From: CAVQBP01 sp963782475
GTDB taxonomy: Bacteria; Bacteroidota; Ignavibacteria; Ignavibacteriales; Ignavibacteriaceae
Assembly (NCBI GenBank): GCA_963782475.1
Contig: CAWAJW010000013.1
Span: 62,001-126,000 of the forward strand
DNA length: 64,000 nucleotides
Direction: 5' to 3'
Shown: positions 34,647-43,955 of the stretch, one piece after another
How the letters are laid out: each line of letters begins with the position of its first letter
How positions within the stretch are numbered: position 1 is the first letter of the stretch
The notes under the pieces: model-generated
Database searches by the model: none
What the model saw: only the letters and a program-made list of their open reading frames with translations
What the model was told of the DNA's origin: nothing
Translations under genes and position numbers: made by a program

Positions 34647-35939
34647 TTATTCTTCAAGCTCTTTAAATTCACCCAGAGTTTTTGTAAAAATAAATATTAC
34701 TAATATACCGAGAAAAATATTTCCAGCTAATGTAAACCATACATATTCGGGCTGATGCAAATCATTCCGGAAATAACCATAAAGAGAAGTATAAATTACA
34801 CCGCTAAGTGCTCCTCCTAAACCGGTAGCCAAAAAATTGGAACCCATATAAAGCCCGGCTTTTTCTTTTGGAGCTATCCAGGTAATATATTCCTGAATTC
34901 TCGGTGAAGTGATCATTTCCCCGACTGCAAATAAAAATATACCTAAAAAGATCCATTCGGATGCGCCAATTTTTGCATACGCAATAACCATAAAGCTTAT
35001 TCCAATTACAAATAATCCGAATAAAAATGAAGGAAGAGCTTTAAACTTTTCGAATGTTCTTGAAATAAGAATCTGAAAAATTATAATTACATAGCCGGTA
35101 TTTGCAATTGTTTCCCCGAGTATACGTCTTGTCCCTTTTCCGGTATCTTCTGAAAAAATTGATGCAAAACCTGCTCCGAATATTCCCTTCAGAGATTGAT
35201 ACAAGCTCACTGTGTTAAGATTACGATCAATATAAACAGCAAGAAGATTAAAAAATGCCCAAAATGGCAGCCAGAAAAATATTCCTAATAGAATAAGGAA
35301 TATCAAAAATTTATAATCTGAAAGTGCAGCTCCCATGTCCTTAAACTTTTGTCCAAGACTTACTCCTTCAATTTCCCGGGGAGGTTCTTTATAAAAAAAT
35401 ATTGTAATAAAAAGCATTAATATGATTCCAACTGCCGCAGCCAGAAATGCGTAATTCCATGAAATAGCTCTAAGATTACCTGCTACAATTGGACCGAATG
35501 AAGCACCGATATTAACCATTGCATAAAAAATTCCGAAGCCCAGAGTTTTATTTGTTTTGTCCGTTACAACTCTTACCGTACCGGAAACCAGCGGTTTAAA
35601 AATTCCAGCAGCAAGACCTATGCTTAACATTGTCAAAGCAATCCCTGAAAATGATTTTGTAATAATTAAAAGAAGAATGGAAGGAAGGTAGGCTAAGTAA
35701 GCGACTATAAATACTTTTTTAAAGCCATACTTGTCTGCAAATGTTCCTGAAAAAACCGGTATTACATATGAAAATAATAGAAAAATACTTTGGACAATCC
35801 CGAGTTCGGCTTTGGAATAACCGAGATATTCCATATAAATACCAAAGCCCATATAAATTCCGTAATAAGCAAATCTCTCTAAAATTTCTATTGTATTTGC
35901 TATCCAGAATACTTTTGGGAAGCGGGTCCTATTTTCCAT
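34647..35939 (-). CDS. Major facilitator superfamily transporter
   Basis: 430 residues and about 12 hydrophobic segments. The MFS signature between segments 2 and 3 reads GTFADKYGFKKVF. Other landmarks are VNIGASFGPIVAGNLRAIS in the middle and 'TSPRIQEYITWIAPKEKAGL' in the second half. These resemble the POT/PTR-like branch, so uptake of small peptides or sugars with protons is possible. It is transcribed ahead of the GH2 glycosidase on the same strand, and the pair probably forms a small glycan-use operon. Confidence 0.85.
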   Translation of the reverse strand: MENRTRFPKVFWIANTIEILERFAYYGIYMGFGIYMEYLGYSKAELGIVQSIFLLFSYVIPVFSGTFADKYGFKKVFIVAYLAYLPSILLLIITKSFSGIALTMLSIGLAAGIFKPLVSGTVRVVTDKTNKTLGFGIFYAMVNIGASFGPIVAGNLRAISWNYAFLAAAVGIILMLFITIFFYKEPPREIEGVSLGQKFKDMGAALSDYKFLIFLILLGIFFWLPFWAFFNLLAVYIDRNLNTVSLYQSLKGIFGAGFASIFSEDTGKGTRRILGETIANTGYVIIIFQILISRTFEKFKALPSFLFGLFVIGISFMVIAYAKIGASEWIFLGIFLFAVGEMITSPRIQEYITWIAPKEKAGLYMGSNFLATGLGGALSGVIYTSLYGYFRNDLHQPEYVWFTLAGNIFLGILVIFIFTKTLGEFKELEE

Positions 35940-36030
35940 AAAAACCGGATTTAATTTAAGTATTGAGATAAAGAATTTATAAAATTACTCTTTAAAAAAA
36001 AATAAGAACCTGGATTTAAGGTAGAAAGCT

Positions 36031-36447
36031 TTAGCTTATTTCATTATCAACAACATTGGCCAAAAACCTCCAGACAGCAAGCCAGTGATTATTTATTTTT
36101 GAAAAGGTCCAGATCTCCCTCCCCGTTCCATCATATTTTTTATTATTTATCTTATAAACAATATGATAGAAATAATCTGCTGCTGCAGTGTCATTAAATA
36201 TTTTTATATGAAAATCGGATTCTTCAAAAATGAAAGTTTTACTGCTACAAAAAAAATCTTTATAACTTTTTATTATTTCATCAATCCCGGATAACCTGCT
36301 TTTGAAGTCAGGTGAAATCATTATAATATCTTTATGAAAGTAATACTTTAAATCTTCTATTCTTCCTTTCAACCAGGATTTATTGATATTTTTAATGACT
36401 TTCAGGATCTCTGATTGATTATTATTAAAAACTTCGTTAGCTGCCAT
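36031..36447 (-). CDS. NTF2/SnoaL-like (DUF4440) protein
   Basis: 138 residues with 'NINKSWLKGRIEDLKYYFHK' and 'DIIMISPDFKSRLSGIDEII', then a strand FNDTAAADYFYHIVYKIN and REIWTFSKINNHWLAVWRFL. This matches the DUF4440/NTF2 pattern. It has no assigned activity. It stands alone on the minus strand, divergent from the TPR-clpX pair. Confidence 0.82.
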   Translation of the reverse strand: MAANEVFNNNQSEILKVIKNINKSWLKGRIEDLKYYFHKDIIMISPDFKSRLSGIDEIIKSYKDFFCSSKTFIFEESDFHIKIFNDTAAADYFYHIVYKINNKKYDGTGREIWTFSKINNHWLAVWRFLANVVDNEIS

Positions 36448-36613
36448 TTCTGCTCCAATTATTTCTTTATATATGCTAAAATTAATCTAGTATTCTTAAT
36501 TTTGTTGTTTAAATATGAAAAAACTTTATCCCATTCCCGTAATCTAACAATATAATTATAATCTAATTATCAATTATGTTAATTATTAACTTCACTCCTC
36601 CCGGATTATCCCC

Positions 36614-36643
36614 TTGATGAACTAATCATATTTGCTATTTTTG
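36614..36643 (+). promoter_or_regulatory. Bacteroidota-type promoter, nearly leaderless
   Basis: TTG at 36614-36616 and TATTTTTG (TAnnTTTG) at 36636-36643 are 19 bases apart, the known -33/-7 spacing in Bacteroidota. The predicted transcription start falls at about the ATG of the TPR gene at 36648, so the transcript would have little or no leader. Confidence 0.4.
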
Positions 36644-36647
36644 AATT

Positions 36648-38489
36648 ATGAAATTAAAGATAATTATTACGTTCGTTTTGTTTTCCGGTCTTTGTTCAGC
36701 CCAGCTTAATAATGATTTATCCAATTTTTATATGCTCGGCCAGAATTATGAACAAGCCGGGGAGCTGGAGAAAGCGAAAAGTATTTATGAAGATCTCTAT
36801 AAAAAACAGCCAGATAATTATCAAATATTTGACGCTCTAAACAGGATTTATCTCCTCCTGAAAGAATATAATTTGTCTGTTCAAATAATAAATGACCAGA
36901 TAAAGTCTTCTCCGGATAACATTTCTCTATATGGAATGCTCGGCACAACTTATTATTTAATGGGAGATGAAAATAAAGCATTTCAAACCTGGGACAATGC
37001 TTTGAAAAATTCCACTCCTAATGCTGCTAATTACAGGGCTTTTGCTAACTATGCAATACAGATGAGAACATTTGATAAAGCAATTGAATATTTAAAGAAG
37101 GGAGAAGAAATATCCGATGACCCCAAATATTTTTCATATGACCTGGCAAATATTTATGCAATAACTATGCAGTATAAAGATGCAGCCAAAGAATACTGCG
37201 CTATTCTGTCAAATGATCCGAAACAAATAGATGCTGTTCAAAACAGAATATTATCATATGTAAATAAACCGGAAGCTTTAAAATCGACCATTGAAGTATT
37301 TGAAAATTTTAGCGGGAATGATCAAAATCTCAGCTTTGATCATATTCTCGGAAGGCTTTATATCGAGAATAAATCATATAAGGAGGCATTTGATATTTAT
37401 AAGCAGATCGACAGCAAAAGTAAAATACATGGTGCCGAATTATATAATTTTGCTGAGCTTGTTTATGATGAAGCTCAATATTCAATTGCTGCAGATGCAT
37501 ATAATTATATATTAGATAATTATCCGGATTCTCCTTTTGCTCCCAGAGCCAAACTTGGATATGCAAAGACTTTGGAAGCCGGTTTAACTGTAAAAGATAC
37601 CCTGGATAATTGGAAGCAGTTTCATTTCATTAATTCAGAAAAATCCGGAGATGAGGAAAAGGTTATATCTGCATATCTGGATTTAATCAAAACTTATCCT
37701 AATTCAGAGGTCGGTTATGAAGCTTACCTGCATGCAGGAAGAATTAGACTATACCGGCAGAATGATTTAGCAGGCGCTGAAAAATATTTTAATAAAGTAA
37801 TAGAAGAAACTCCATCTTCCAAATTCGGTGCGGCAGCTTACGCTGAAATGGGAAAAATCAGCCTGCTTAACGGAAATCTTGATTCAGCCGAAATGAATTA
37901 TTCTAATATCATCAATAATACCCGGCTGTCTCAAGAATCTAGAAATTATGCCGCATTTCAATTATCAAAAATAAATTTTTATAAATGTAATTTTGAAAAA
38001 GCCAGGAAAATATTAGATCCTATATTCAACGATCTTAAGGATAATTCGGCAAACGATGCAATAGAATTTTCATTTATTTTGAATATTTCATTTAAGGACT
38101 CAGCTGATCTCGTTATTTTTTCTTCCGCTGAATTTCTTGCAGAACAACAGAAATTCAAAGAAGCTGCCGATAAATATAAAATTATTATTTCAAATCCTCA
38201 GGCGTTTTTATTGAAAGGAATATGCCAGCTTCGACAAGCGGAGATGGAACTTGCTCTTAATAATTATGATAAATCTCTCAATTTATTACAGAATATTGCC
38301 GATGAAGGAGAAAAGAACATTTATGCTGATAAAGCCTTATATTTAATAGGCAAGATTTACCAGTTTAGCTTAAATGAAACAAATAAAGCTGTTGAAGTGT
38401 ATGAAAAGCTACTTGAAAAATTCCCTAACTCGTTATATCTTGATGAAGTAAGGAATGAAATAATTAAACTAAGGAATAAAACAAGCTAG
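36648..38489 (+). CDS. Secreted tetratricopeptide-repeat protein
   Basis: 613 residues. The signal peptide is MKLKIIITFVLFSGLCSA. The rest is a chain of TPR units throughout, such as 'NYEQAGELEKAKSIYEDLYK', 'YYLMGDENKAFQTWDNALKN' and 'DLAGAEKYFNKVIEETPSSK', with a C-terminal 'FSLNETNKAVEVYEKLLEKF'. Such proteins act as scaffolds at the outer membrane or periplasm. It is 8 bp upstream of clpX, so the genes are co-transcribed although the products act in different compartments. A nearly leaderless promoter precedes it. Confidence 0.85.
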   Translation: MKLKIIITFVLFSGLCSAQLNNDLSNFYMLGQNYEQAGELEKAKSIYEDLYKKQPDNYQIFDALNRIYLLLKEYNLSVQIINDQIKSSPDNISLYGMLGTTYYLMGDENKAFQTWDNALKNSTPNAANYRAFANYAIQMRTFDKAIEYLKKGEEISDDPKYFSYDLANIYAITMQYKDAAKEYCAILSNDPKQIDAVQNRILSYVNKPEALKSTIEVFENFSGNDQNLSFDHILGRLYIENKSYKEAFDIYKQIDSKSKIHGAELYNFAELVYDEAQYSIAADAYNYILDNYPDSPFAPRAKLGYAKTLEAGLTVKDTLDNWKQFHFINSEKSGDEEKVISAYLDLIKTYPNSEVGYEAYLHAGRIRLYRQNDLAGAEKYFNKVIEETPSSKFGAAAYAEMGKISLLNGNLDSAEMNYSNIINNTRLSQESRNYAAFQLSKINFYKCNFEKARKILDPIFNDLKDNSANDAIEFSFILNISFKDSADLVIFSSAEFLAEQQKFKEAADKYKIIISNPQAFLLKGICQLRQAEMELALNNYDKSLNLLQNIADEGEKNIYADKALYLIGKIYQFSLNETNKAVEVYEKLLEKFPNSLYLDEVRNEIIKLRNKTS

Positions 38490-38497
38490 AGAGTATA

Positions 38498-39745
38498 ATG
38501 GCAAAGAAACAAAACCAGAAGATAGTTAAATGTTCATTTTGCGGCAGGGATGGAAGTGAAGTCGGCAGCATGATTGCAGGTCCTGATGTTTATATTTGTG
38601 ATATTTGTATCGGAAGCAGTGTAGATATTCTGAAGAATAATCTCGCTGCATATACAAATACAAAATCGAAAAGCTTCCAGAATCATAATCCGGAATCAAT
38701 TAAAAAGACACTGGATGAATATGTGATCGGACAGGACCGGGCGAAAAAAATTCTTTCTGTTGCCGTTTATAATCATTATAAAAGAATAAACTCAAAAACA
38801 TCCTTTTTTGAATTAGATGATGTTGAAATTGAAAAGAGCAATATTTTACTGATTGGACCGACCGGTGTCGGGAAAACTTTGTTAGCCCAGACATTAGCAA
38901 AAATTTTAGATGTTCCGTTTGCAATAGCAGATGCTACAACTTTAACCGAAGCAGGTTATGTAGGCGATGATGTTGAAACTGTATTAGTTCATTTATTGCA
39001 GGCCGCCGATTACAACCTTGAAAGAGCGCAAAAAGGAATTGTATACATCGATGAAATAGATAAAATCGCGCGTAAAAGTGAAAGCACATCAATTACCAGG
39101 GATGTTTCGGGCGAAGGAGTTCAGCAGGCTTTATTAAAAATCCTGGAAGGTACTATTGCGGGAGTTCCTCCAAAAGGAGGAAGAAAACATCCTGAACAAA
39201 GTTTAATAAATATAAATACCAAGAACATTTTATTTATAGTCGGAGGCGCATTCGACGGTATAGAAAAAATAATTGCAACCAGGATTAATAAAAATAAAAT
39301 GGGATTTTCTTCCGAACTTAAAAGCAGGAAATCCGATGATGAATTAATAAAACATATACTGCCGGAAGATCTTCTGAGGTACGGCTTAATCCCTGAATTA
39401 ATCGGCCGAATCCCGGTTATATCGCCATTACAATCATTATCAGAAGAAGCATTCAGATCTATTTTAACCGAACCCAAAAATGCAATCTTAAAGCAATATA
39501 AAAAGTTGTTTATGATGGAAGGAATTGAGCTTGAATTTGATACCTTTGCGATAGATGCTATTGTCTCTAAAGCAGCGGAAAGGAAAACTGGCGCCAGAGC
39601 TTTAAGAGCAATTGTTGAAGAATTTATGCTTGATGTTATGTTTGAATTGCCAAATAAAGATAATGTTGATAAATGTGTTATCACCAAAGATGTTGTTGAT
39701 AAAGGTGCCGAACCGATTTATCTGGAAGATAGGAAATCTGCTTAG
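38498..39745 (+). CDS. clpX: ATP-dependent protease ATP-binding subunit ClpX
   Basis: 415 residues, the usual ClpX length. The N-terminal C4 zinc finger (C-x2-C, then C-x2-C within CSFCGRDG and YICDICIG) is intact. Walker A is GPTGVGKTLLAQ, Walker B is GIVYIDEIDKIA, and the sensor/arginine region includes LIPELIGRIPVI. The ClpP-contact loop is read at NKMGFSSE, with MGF where many ClpX proteins have IGF. ClpX unfolds substrates for ClpP in the cytoplasm; no clpP lies in this window. It follows a TPR gene by 8 bp. Confidence 0.93.
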   Translation: MAKKQNQKIVKCSFCGRDGSEVGSMIAGPDVYICDICIGSSVDILKNNLAAYTNTKSKSFQNHNPESIKKTLDEYVIGQDRAKKILSVAVYNHYKRINSKTSFFELDDVEIEKSNILLIGPTGVGKTLLAQTLAKILDVPFAIADATTLTEAGYVGDDVETVLVHLLQAADYNLERAQKGIVYIDEIDKIARKSESTSITRDVSGEGVQQALLKILEGTIAGVPPKGGRKHPEQSLININTKNILFIVGGAFDGIEKIIATRINKNKMGFSSELKSRKSDDELIKHILPEDLLRYGLIPELIGRIPVISPLQSLSEEAFRSILTEPKNAILKQYKKLFMMEGIELEFDTFAIDAIVSKAAERKTGARALRAIVEEFMLDVMFELPNKDNVDKCVITKDVVDKGAEPIYLEDRKSA

Positions 39746-39862
39746 TAATATAAAAATTAACCTGTTTTGAAGCTGATGAAAACGCTTGGACGAATGAATT
39801 CATCTTTTGCGCTCGAATTTAATATTGCAATTGAGCCGGATGAATTCAGGTAAGCTATTGAT

Positions 39863-41119
39863 ATGGTAAAAAAAATTCTTTTCTTAACTTTTCTATTTTT
39901 TATTTCTTTATACGCCCAATCCAAAATTTTAATTTATATGGATTTGAAGCAAACCGATCATTTGAGAGCATATGGAATAACATATAATGCTTTAATGAAG
40001 GGAATAAAAGCAGACTGGCTGCTGAATTATAGAGGCGGATCTTTTATGCTGGATTACAATAACTGGGCGGCAAATGAATGCCGGATTGAAGGAGTAGCAT
40101 TCGATCCTGTTTCCGCTTCACAGGCAGCAGAAATTTATTCAACTGTTCAAAGTGATGATAATAATATGGATGTGGTCAGGCTGGAAAAAGCTCCTAAAAT
40201 TGCAGTATATGTTCCCCCGGGCTTTATGCCCTGGGATGATGCAGTTACAATGGTTCTTGAATATGCAAAAGTACCTTATACAAAGATCTGGAATGATGAA
40301 ATTCTTAAGGGAGACCTTTCCAAATATGATTGGCTTCACCTTCATCACGAAGATTTCACAGGACAATATGGTAAGTTTTACGCCAGCTTCAGTAATGCGC
40401 AATGGTATATTGATCAGCAGATGGAATACGAAAATGATGCAAAGAAAAACGGGTTTAAAAAAGTAAGCGATATGATGAAAGCAGTGGCATTAGACATTAA
40501 AAATTATGTCGGGCAAGGCGGCTTTCTCTTTGCAATGTGCTCAGCTACAGATACATATGATATTGCATTGGCTGCTCAAAATGTGGATATATGTGCTTCA
40601 ATGTTTGATGGTGATGCTGCGGACCCGGATGCAAACAGTAAACTCGATTATTCAAATACACTGGCATTTACAAATTTCAAACTTGAAATGAATCCTTATG
40701 TGTATGAATACAGCGATATCGATATTCAGCCTTCCGAAATCGGAGATCCGGCTAATGATTATTTTACTTTATTCGATTTTTCTGCAAAATATGATCCGGT
40801 TCCCACTATGTTAACTCAGGATCATGTAAATGTAATTAAAGGTTTTATGGGGCAGACTACCATGTTCAGGAAAGAGCTGATTAAACCTTCAGTAATAATT
40901 ATGGGGGAAAGAAAAGGAACCGACCAGGTAAAATATATTCATGGAAATTACGGCAGGGGAACATTTACATTTTACGGCGGCCATGATCCTGAAGATTACC
41001 AGCATTCCGTCGGCGATCCTCCGACTGATTTATCACTTCATAAAAATTCACCGGGTTACAGGCTTATCTTAAATAATATTCTTTTCCCGGCAGCAAAAAA
41101 GAAAAAACAGAAAACGTGA
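39863..41119 (+). CDS. Secreted conserved protein often annotated 'asparagine synthetase B'; possible amidotransferase-like fold
   Basis: 418 residues with a signal peptide ending near LYAQS (residue 20). In Bacteroidota genomes, this family is commonly labelled asparagine synthetase B, but it has neither the N-terminal Cys-1 glutaminase nor an ATP-pyrophosphatase domain. Conserved-looking clusters are 'HLHHEDFTGQYGKF', an elbow-like FLFAMCSATD (C226) and 'FYGGHDPEDYQHSVGDPP' (H374, H381). These suggest a class I amidotransferase-like or ThuA-like fold with a Cys/His pair. This is inferred, not shown. The protein is periplasmic or exported. Confidence 0.7.
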   Translation: MVKKILFLTFLFFISLYAQSKILIYMDLKQTDHLRAYGITYNALMKGIKADWLLNYRGGSFMLDYNNWAANECRIEGVAFDPVSASQAAEIYSTVQSDDNNMDVVRLEKAPKIAVYVPPGFMPWDDAVTMVLEYAKVPYTKIWNDEILKGDLSKYDWLHLHHEDFTGQYGKFYASFSNAQWYIDQQMEYENDAKKNGFKKVSDMMKAVALDIKNYVGQGGFLFAMCSATDTYDIALAAQNVDICASMFDGDAADPDANSKLDYSNTLAFTNFKLEMNPYVYEYSDIDIQPSEIGDPANDYFTLFDFSAKYDPVPTMLTQDHVNVIKGFMGQTTMFRKELIKPSVIIMGERKGTDQVKYIHGNYGRGTFTFYGGHDPEDYQHSVGDPPTDLSLHKNSPGYRLILNNILFPAAKKKKQKT

Positions 41120-41249
41120 TTTTGTTTTACATTATGATTTATAGTTTGTGATTTGGTGTTATCTGTACATTTTATTATTTTATTTTAATATTTACGATAA
41201 AAAAATTGCAACAAACTACTCACTATAATTAACTTACAACATACCTCCC

Positions 41250-41906
41250 ATGAAAACAATAAAGATAAAAAACTCAGCTAAAAAATTTACTATTGGTAAA
41301 ATAGTTTGCGTAGGAAGGAACTATGCCGAACATGCTGAGGAATTAGGCAATGAAGTTCCAAAGAAACCTGTAATATTTTTGAAACCTGCGTCTGCTGTTA
41401 TTTATTCCGGCGATAAAATTGTTAAACCTTCATTCGGAAATGACCTCCATCATGAGGCTGAGCTGGTGCTATTAATTGGAAGGAAAGCTAAGAATGTAAA
41501 CAAAAAAGAAGCAGAAGAGGTTATTATTGGATACGGCCTTGGTTTGGATATGACTCTACGCGACGTACAAAATCAATTGAAAGAAAAAGGAGATCCATGG
41601 ACTATATCAAAATGTTTTGATACATCTGCAGTACTTTCGGATTTTATTTTGAAGCAGGATTATAAATTAACTATGAATGAAGAAATATCTCTTTCAGTAA
41701 ATGGAGCAATAAAGCAAAAAGACCTCCTTAATAAAATGATTTTCAATCCTTCACAGATTGTAGAGTATATTTCATCTTTAATGATATTGGAAGAAGGGGA
41801 TTTGATCTTTACAGGGACTCCAAAAGGAGTAAGCAAAGTTGTACCGGGAGATATTCTAGAAGCAGAGCTTACAGGAATTGGAAAATTAAACTGCAGCGTT
41901 GCTTAA
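41250..41906 (+). CDS. Fumarylacetoacetate hydrolase (FAH)-family protein
   Basis: 218 residues: the short FAH type (acylpyruvase/oxaloacetate decarboxylase-like). KIVCVGRNYAEHAEELGNEV opens the fold. The metal site is built from H-x-E-x-E in DLHHEAELVLLIGRKA and the aspartate in GYGLGLDMTLRDVQ; the end is LIFTGTPKGVSKVVPGD. It cleaves or decarboxylates beta-diketo or keto acids. It precedes rnhA by 88 bases and is probably its co-transcript. Confidence 0.92.
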   Translation: MKTIKIKNSAKKFTIGKIVCVGRNYAEHAEELGNEVPKKPVIFLKPASAVIYSGDKIVKPSFGNDLHHEAELVLLIGRKAKNVNKKEAEEVIIGYGLGLDMTLRDVQNQLKEKGDPWTISKCFDTSAVLSDFILKQDYKLTMNEEISLSVNGAIKQKDLLNKMIFNPSQIVEYISSLMILEEGDLIFTGTPKGVSKVVPGDILEAELTGIGKLNCSVA

Positions 41907-41994
41907 AAGACAAAATCATTAATATTAATAAAAGCATTTAGTTTAGAACTTTGAAGAGATCTCCTTCTTTTTTACAAAAAAGAAAATTGAAAAA

Positions 41995-42489
41995 ATGTTA
42001 AAAGAGATAAGCTTATATACCGATGGTGCCTCAAGCGGTAATCCGGGGCCGGGAGGTTATGGTGTTGTTTTAAAATATAAAGATCGTATTAAAGAACTTT
42101 CCGGCGGCTTTAGAAAAACTACTAATAACAGGATGGAATTGAAGGCTGTTATCGAAGGTTTAAAATCATTAAAAGAGAAATGCAGAGTTAATATCTACAG
42201 TGATTCAAAATATATTGTTGATGCAATTGAGCAGGAATGGATTTATAAATGGAAAAATTTAGGATGGAAAAGAAATAAAAGACAAAAATTATTAAACCCG
42301 GATTTATGGAAAGAGCTTTTTGATCTGCTTCAGAAACATGAGGTCAAATTACTCTGGGTAAGAGGTCATAACGGACACCCTGAGAATGAAAGATGCGATT
42401 TTTTGGCAGTGAAAGCATCTCAGCAACCGGATCTGCCGGCAGATAAATATTTTGAATCCGCCCCTGAAGATTTATTTATGGAAAAATAA
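41995..42489 (+). CDS. rnhA: Ribonuclease HI
   Basis: 164 residues. The metal-binding carboxylates are D10 (SLYTDGASSGNPGPGGYG), E48 (TNNRMELKA), D70 (NIYSDSKYIVDA) and D135 (ERCDFLAVK), with H125 in VRGHNGHPEN. It degrades RNA in RNA-DNA hybrids in the cytoplasm. It has a slightly extended acidic C-terminus. A bidirectional hairpin terminator separates it from the convergent ahcY gene. Confidence 0.95.
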   Translation: MLKEISLYTDGASSGNPGPGGYGVVLKYKDRIKELSGGFRKTTNNRMELKAVIEGLKSLKEKCRVNIYSDSKYIVDAIEQEWIYKWKNLGWKRNKRQKLLNPDLWKELFDLLQKHEVKLLWVRGHNGHPENERCDFLAVKASQQPDLPADKYFESAPEDLFMEK

Positions 42490-42509
42490 TATTAAATATT
42501 AGTACAAAA

Positions 42510-42536
42510 AAGCCTGCTTTATTAGAAAGCAGGCTT
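42510..42536. terminator. Bidirectional intrinsic terminator between rnhA and ahcY
   Basis: AAGCCTGCTTT and AAAGCAGGCTT form a perfect 11-bp stem with a five-base ATTAG loop. A run of A precedes it at 42506-42510, which acts as the T tract for the minus-strand ahcY transcript. Confidence 0.8.
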
Positions 42537-42559
42537 AACTAATCTTACTTAATTTTCTA

Positions 42560-43885
42560 TTAATACCTGTAATAATCCGGTTTAAAAGGTCCTTCAACAG
42601 TAACACCAATATATTCAGCTTGTTCAGGTGATAAAGTTTCCAGTTCCACTCCAAGCTTTTTCAAATGCAGTGTTGCAACTTTCTCATCGAGGTGTTTTGG
42701 AAGTACATATACTTTGTTTTCATAATTTTCATTATTCTTCCAGAGCTCAATTTGCGCCAGCACCTGGTTGGTAAAAGAATTTGACATTACAAATGACGGA
42801 TGCCCCATAGCGCATCCGAGATTAACCAATCTTCCCTCGGCTAAAACTATTATATCATTCCCATCAACATTATACATATCGACCTGAGGTTTAATAGTAT
42901 CTTTTGTATTTCCATAATTTTTATTTAGCCAGGCCATATCAATCTCATTATCAAAATGTCCAATATTGCAAACAATAGTTTTATCCTTCATCTTTTTGAA
43001 ATGTTTGCCGGTAACAATATCCCGGTTACCGGTAGCCGTAACAACAATATCAACCTCGCCGACTATATTTTCAAGTTTTTTAACCTGAAAACCATTCATA
43101 GTTGCCTGTAATGCGCAAATAGGATCTACTTCGGTAACTATAACCCTGACACCTGCGTTTGCCAGAGATTCGGCCGAACCTTTTCCTACATCTCCATAAC
43201 CGCAAACTACAGCAACTTTTCCGGCAAGCATTAAATCGGTTGCTCTTCTGATTGCATCAACTAATGATTCGCGGCAGCCGTATTTATTATCAAATTTGGA
43301 TTTAGTTACTGAATCATTTACATTAAAAGCCGGAACAGGTAGAATTCCTTTTTTCATTCTATCATATAAACGATGAACACCTGTAGTTGTTTCTTCAGAA
43401 ATTCCTTTTATGCTGGAAACAAGTTCAGGGTATTTATCCAGCACAGTATTAGTAAGATCTCCCCCGTCATCGAGTATCATTTGAAGCGGCTTTTTATCTT
43501 TTCCAAAAAATAAAGTCTGCTCAATACACCAGTCATATTCTTCCAATGTTTCACCTTTCCAGGCATAAACAGGAATTCCTGCAGCCGCGATCGCAGCTGC
43601 TGCATGATCCTGAGTAGAAAAGATATTACATGAAGACCACTGCACCTCAGCCCCGAGATGAACCAAAGTTTCAATTAATACCGCAGTCTGTATTGTCATA
43701 TGGAGGCACCCTGCAATCCTGGCACCTTTTAATGGTTTACTATCACCATATTCATCACGAAGAGCCATTAAGCCCGGCATTTCAGCTTCAGCCAACGAAA
43801 TCTCTTTCCTGCCCCAACCCGCCAGTGATATATCTTTAACTTTATAAGGAAGCTTTGCTACTTCTTTTTCTGTTACTTGGTTCAT
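42560..43885 (-). CDS. ahcY: Adenosylhomocysteinase
   Basis: 441 residues. The NAD-binding loop is VVCGYGDVGKGSAESL. The substrate region includes the start 'LPYKVKDISLAGWGRKEISL' and HMTIQTAVLIETL, and the C-terminal LHLKKLGVELETL and GPFKPDYYRY complete the subunit interface. It hydrolyses S-adenosylhomocysteine to adenosine and homocysteine. It lies 70 bp downstream of metK on the same strand, so one transcript likely covers both the making and the recycling of the SAM cofactor. Confidence 0.96.
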   Translation of the reverse strand: MNQVTEKEVAKLPYKVKDISLAGWGRKEISLAEAEMPGLMALRDEYGDSKPLKGARIAGCLHMTIQTAVLIETLVHLGAEVQWSSCNIFSTQDHAAAAIAAAGIPVYAWKGETLEEYDWCIEQTLFFGKDKKPLQMILDDGGDLTNTVLDKYPELVSSIKGISEETTTGVHRLYDRMKKGILPVPAFNVNDSVTKSKFDNKYGCRESLVDAIRRATDLMLAGKVAVVCGYGDVGKGSAESLANAGVRVIVTEVDPICALQATMNGFQVKKLENIVGEVDIVVTATGNRDIVTGKHFKKMKDKTIVCNIGHFDNEIDMAWLNKNYGNTKDTIKPQVDMYNVDGNDIIVLAEGRLVNLGCAMGHPSFVMSNSFTNQVLAQIELWKNNENYENKVYVLPKHLDEKVATLHLKKLGVELETLSPEQAEYIGVTVEGPFKPDYYRY

Positions 43886-43955
43886 TGCTCTACCTTTTTT
43901 TATTTATGATTATCTTAAATATTAATTACAGCAATTCAATCTATGACTTGCTTAT

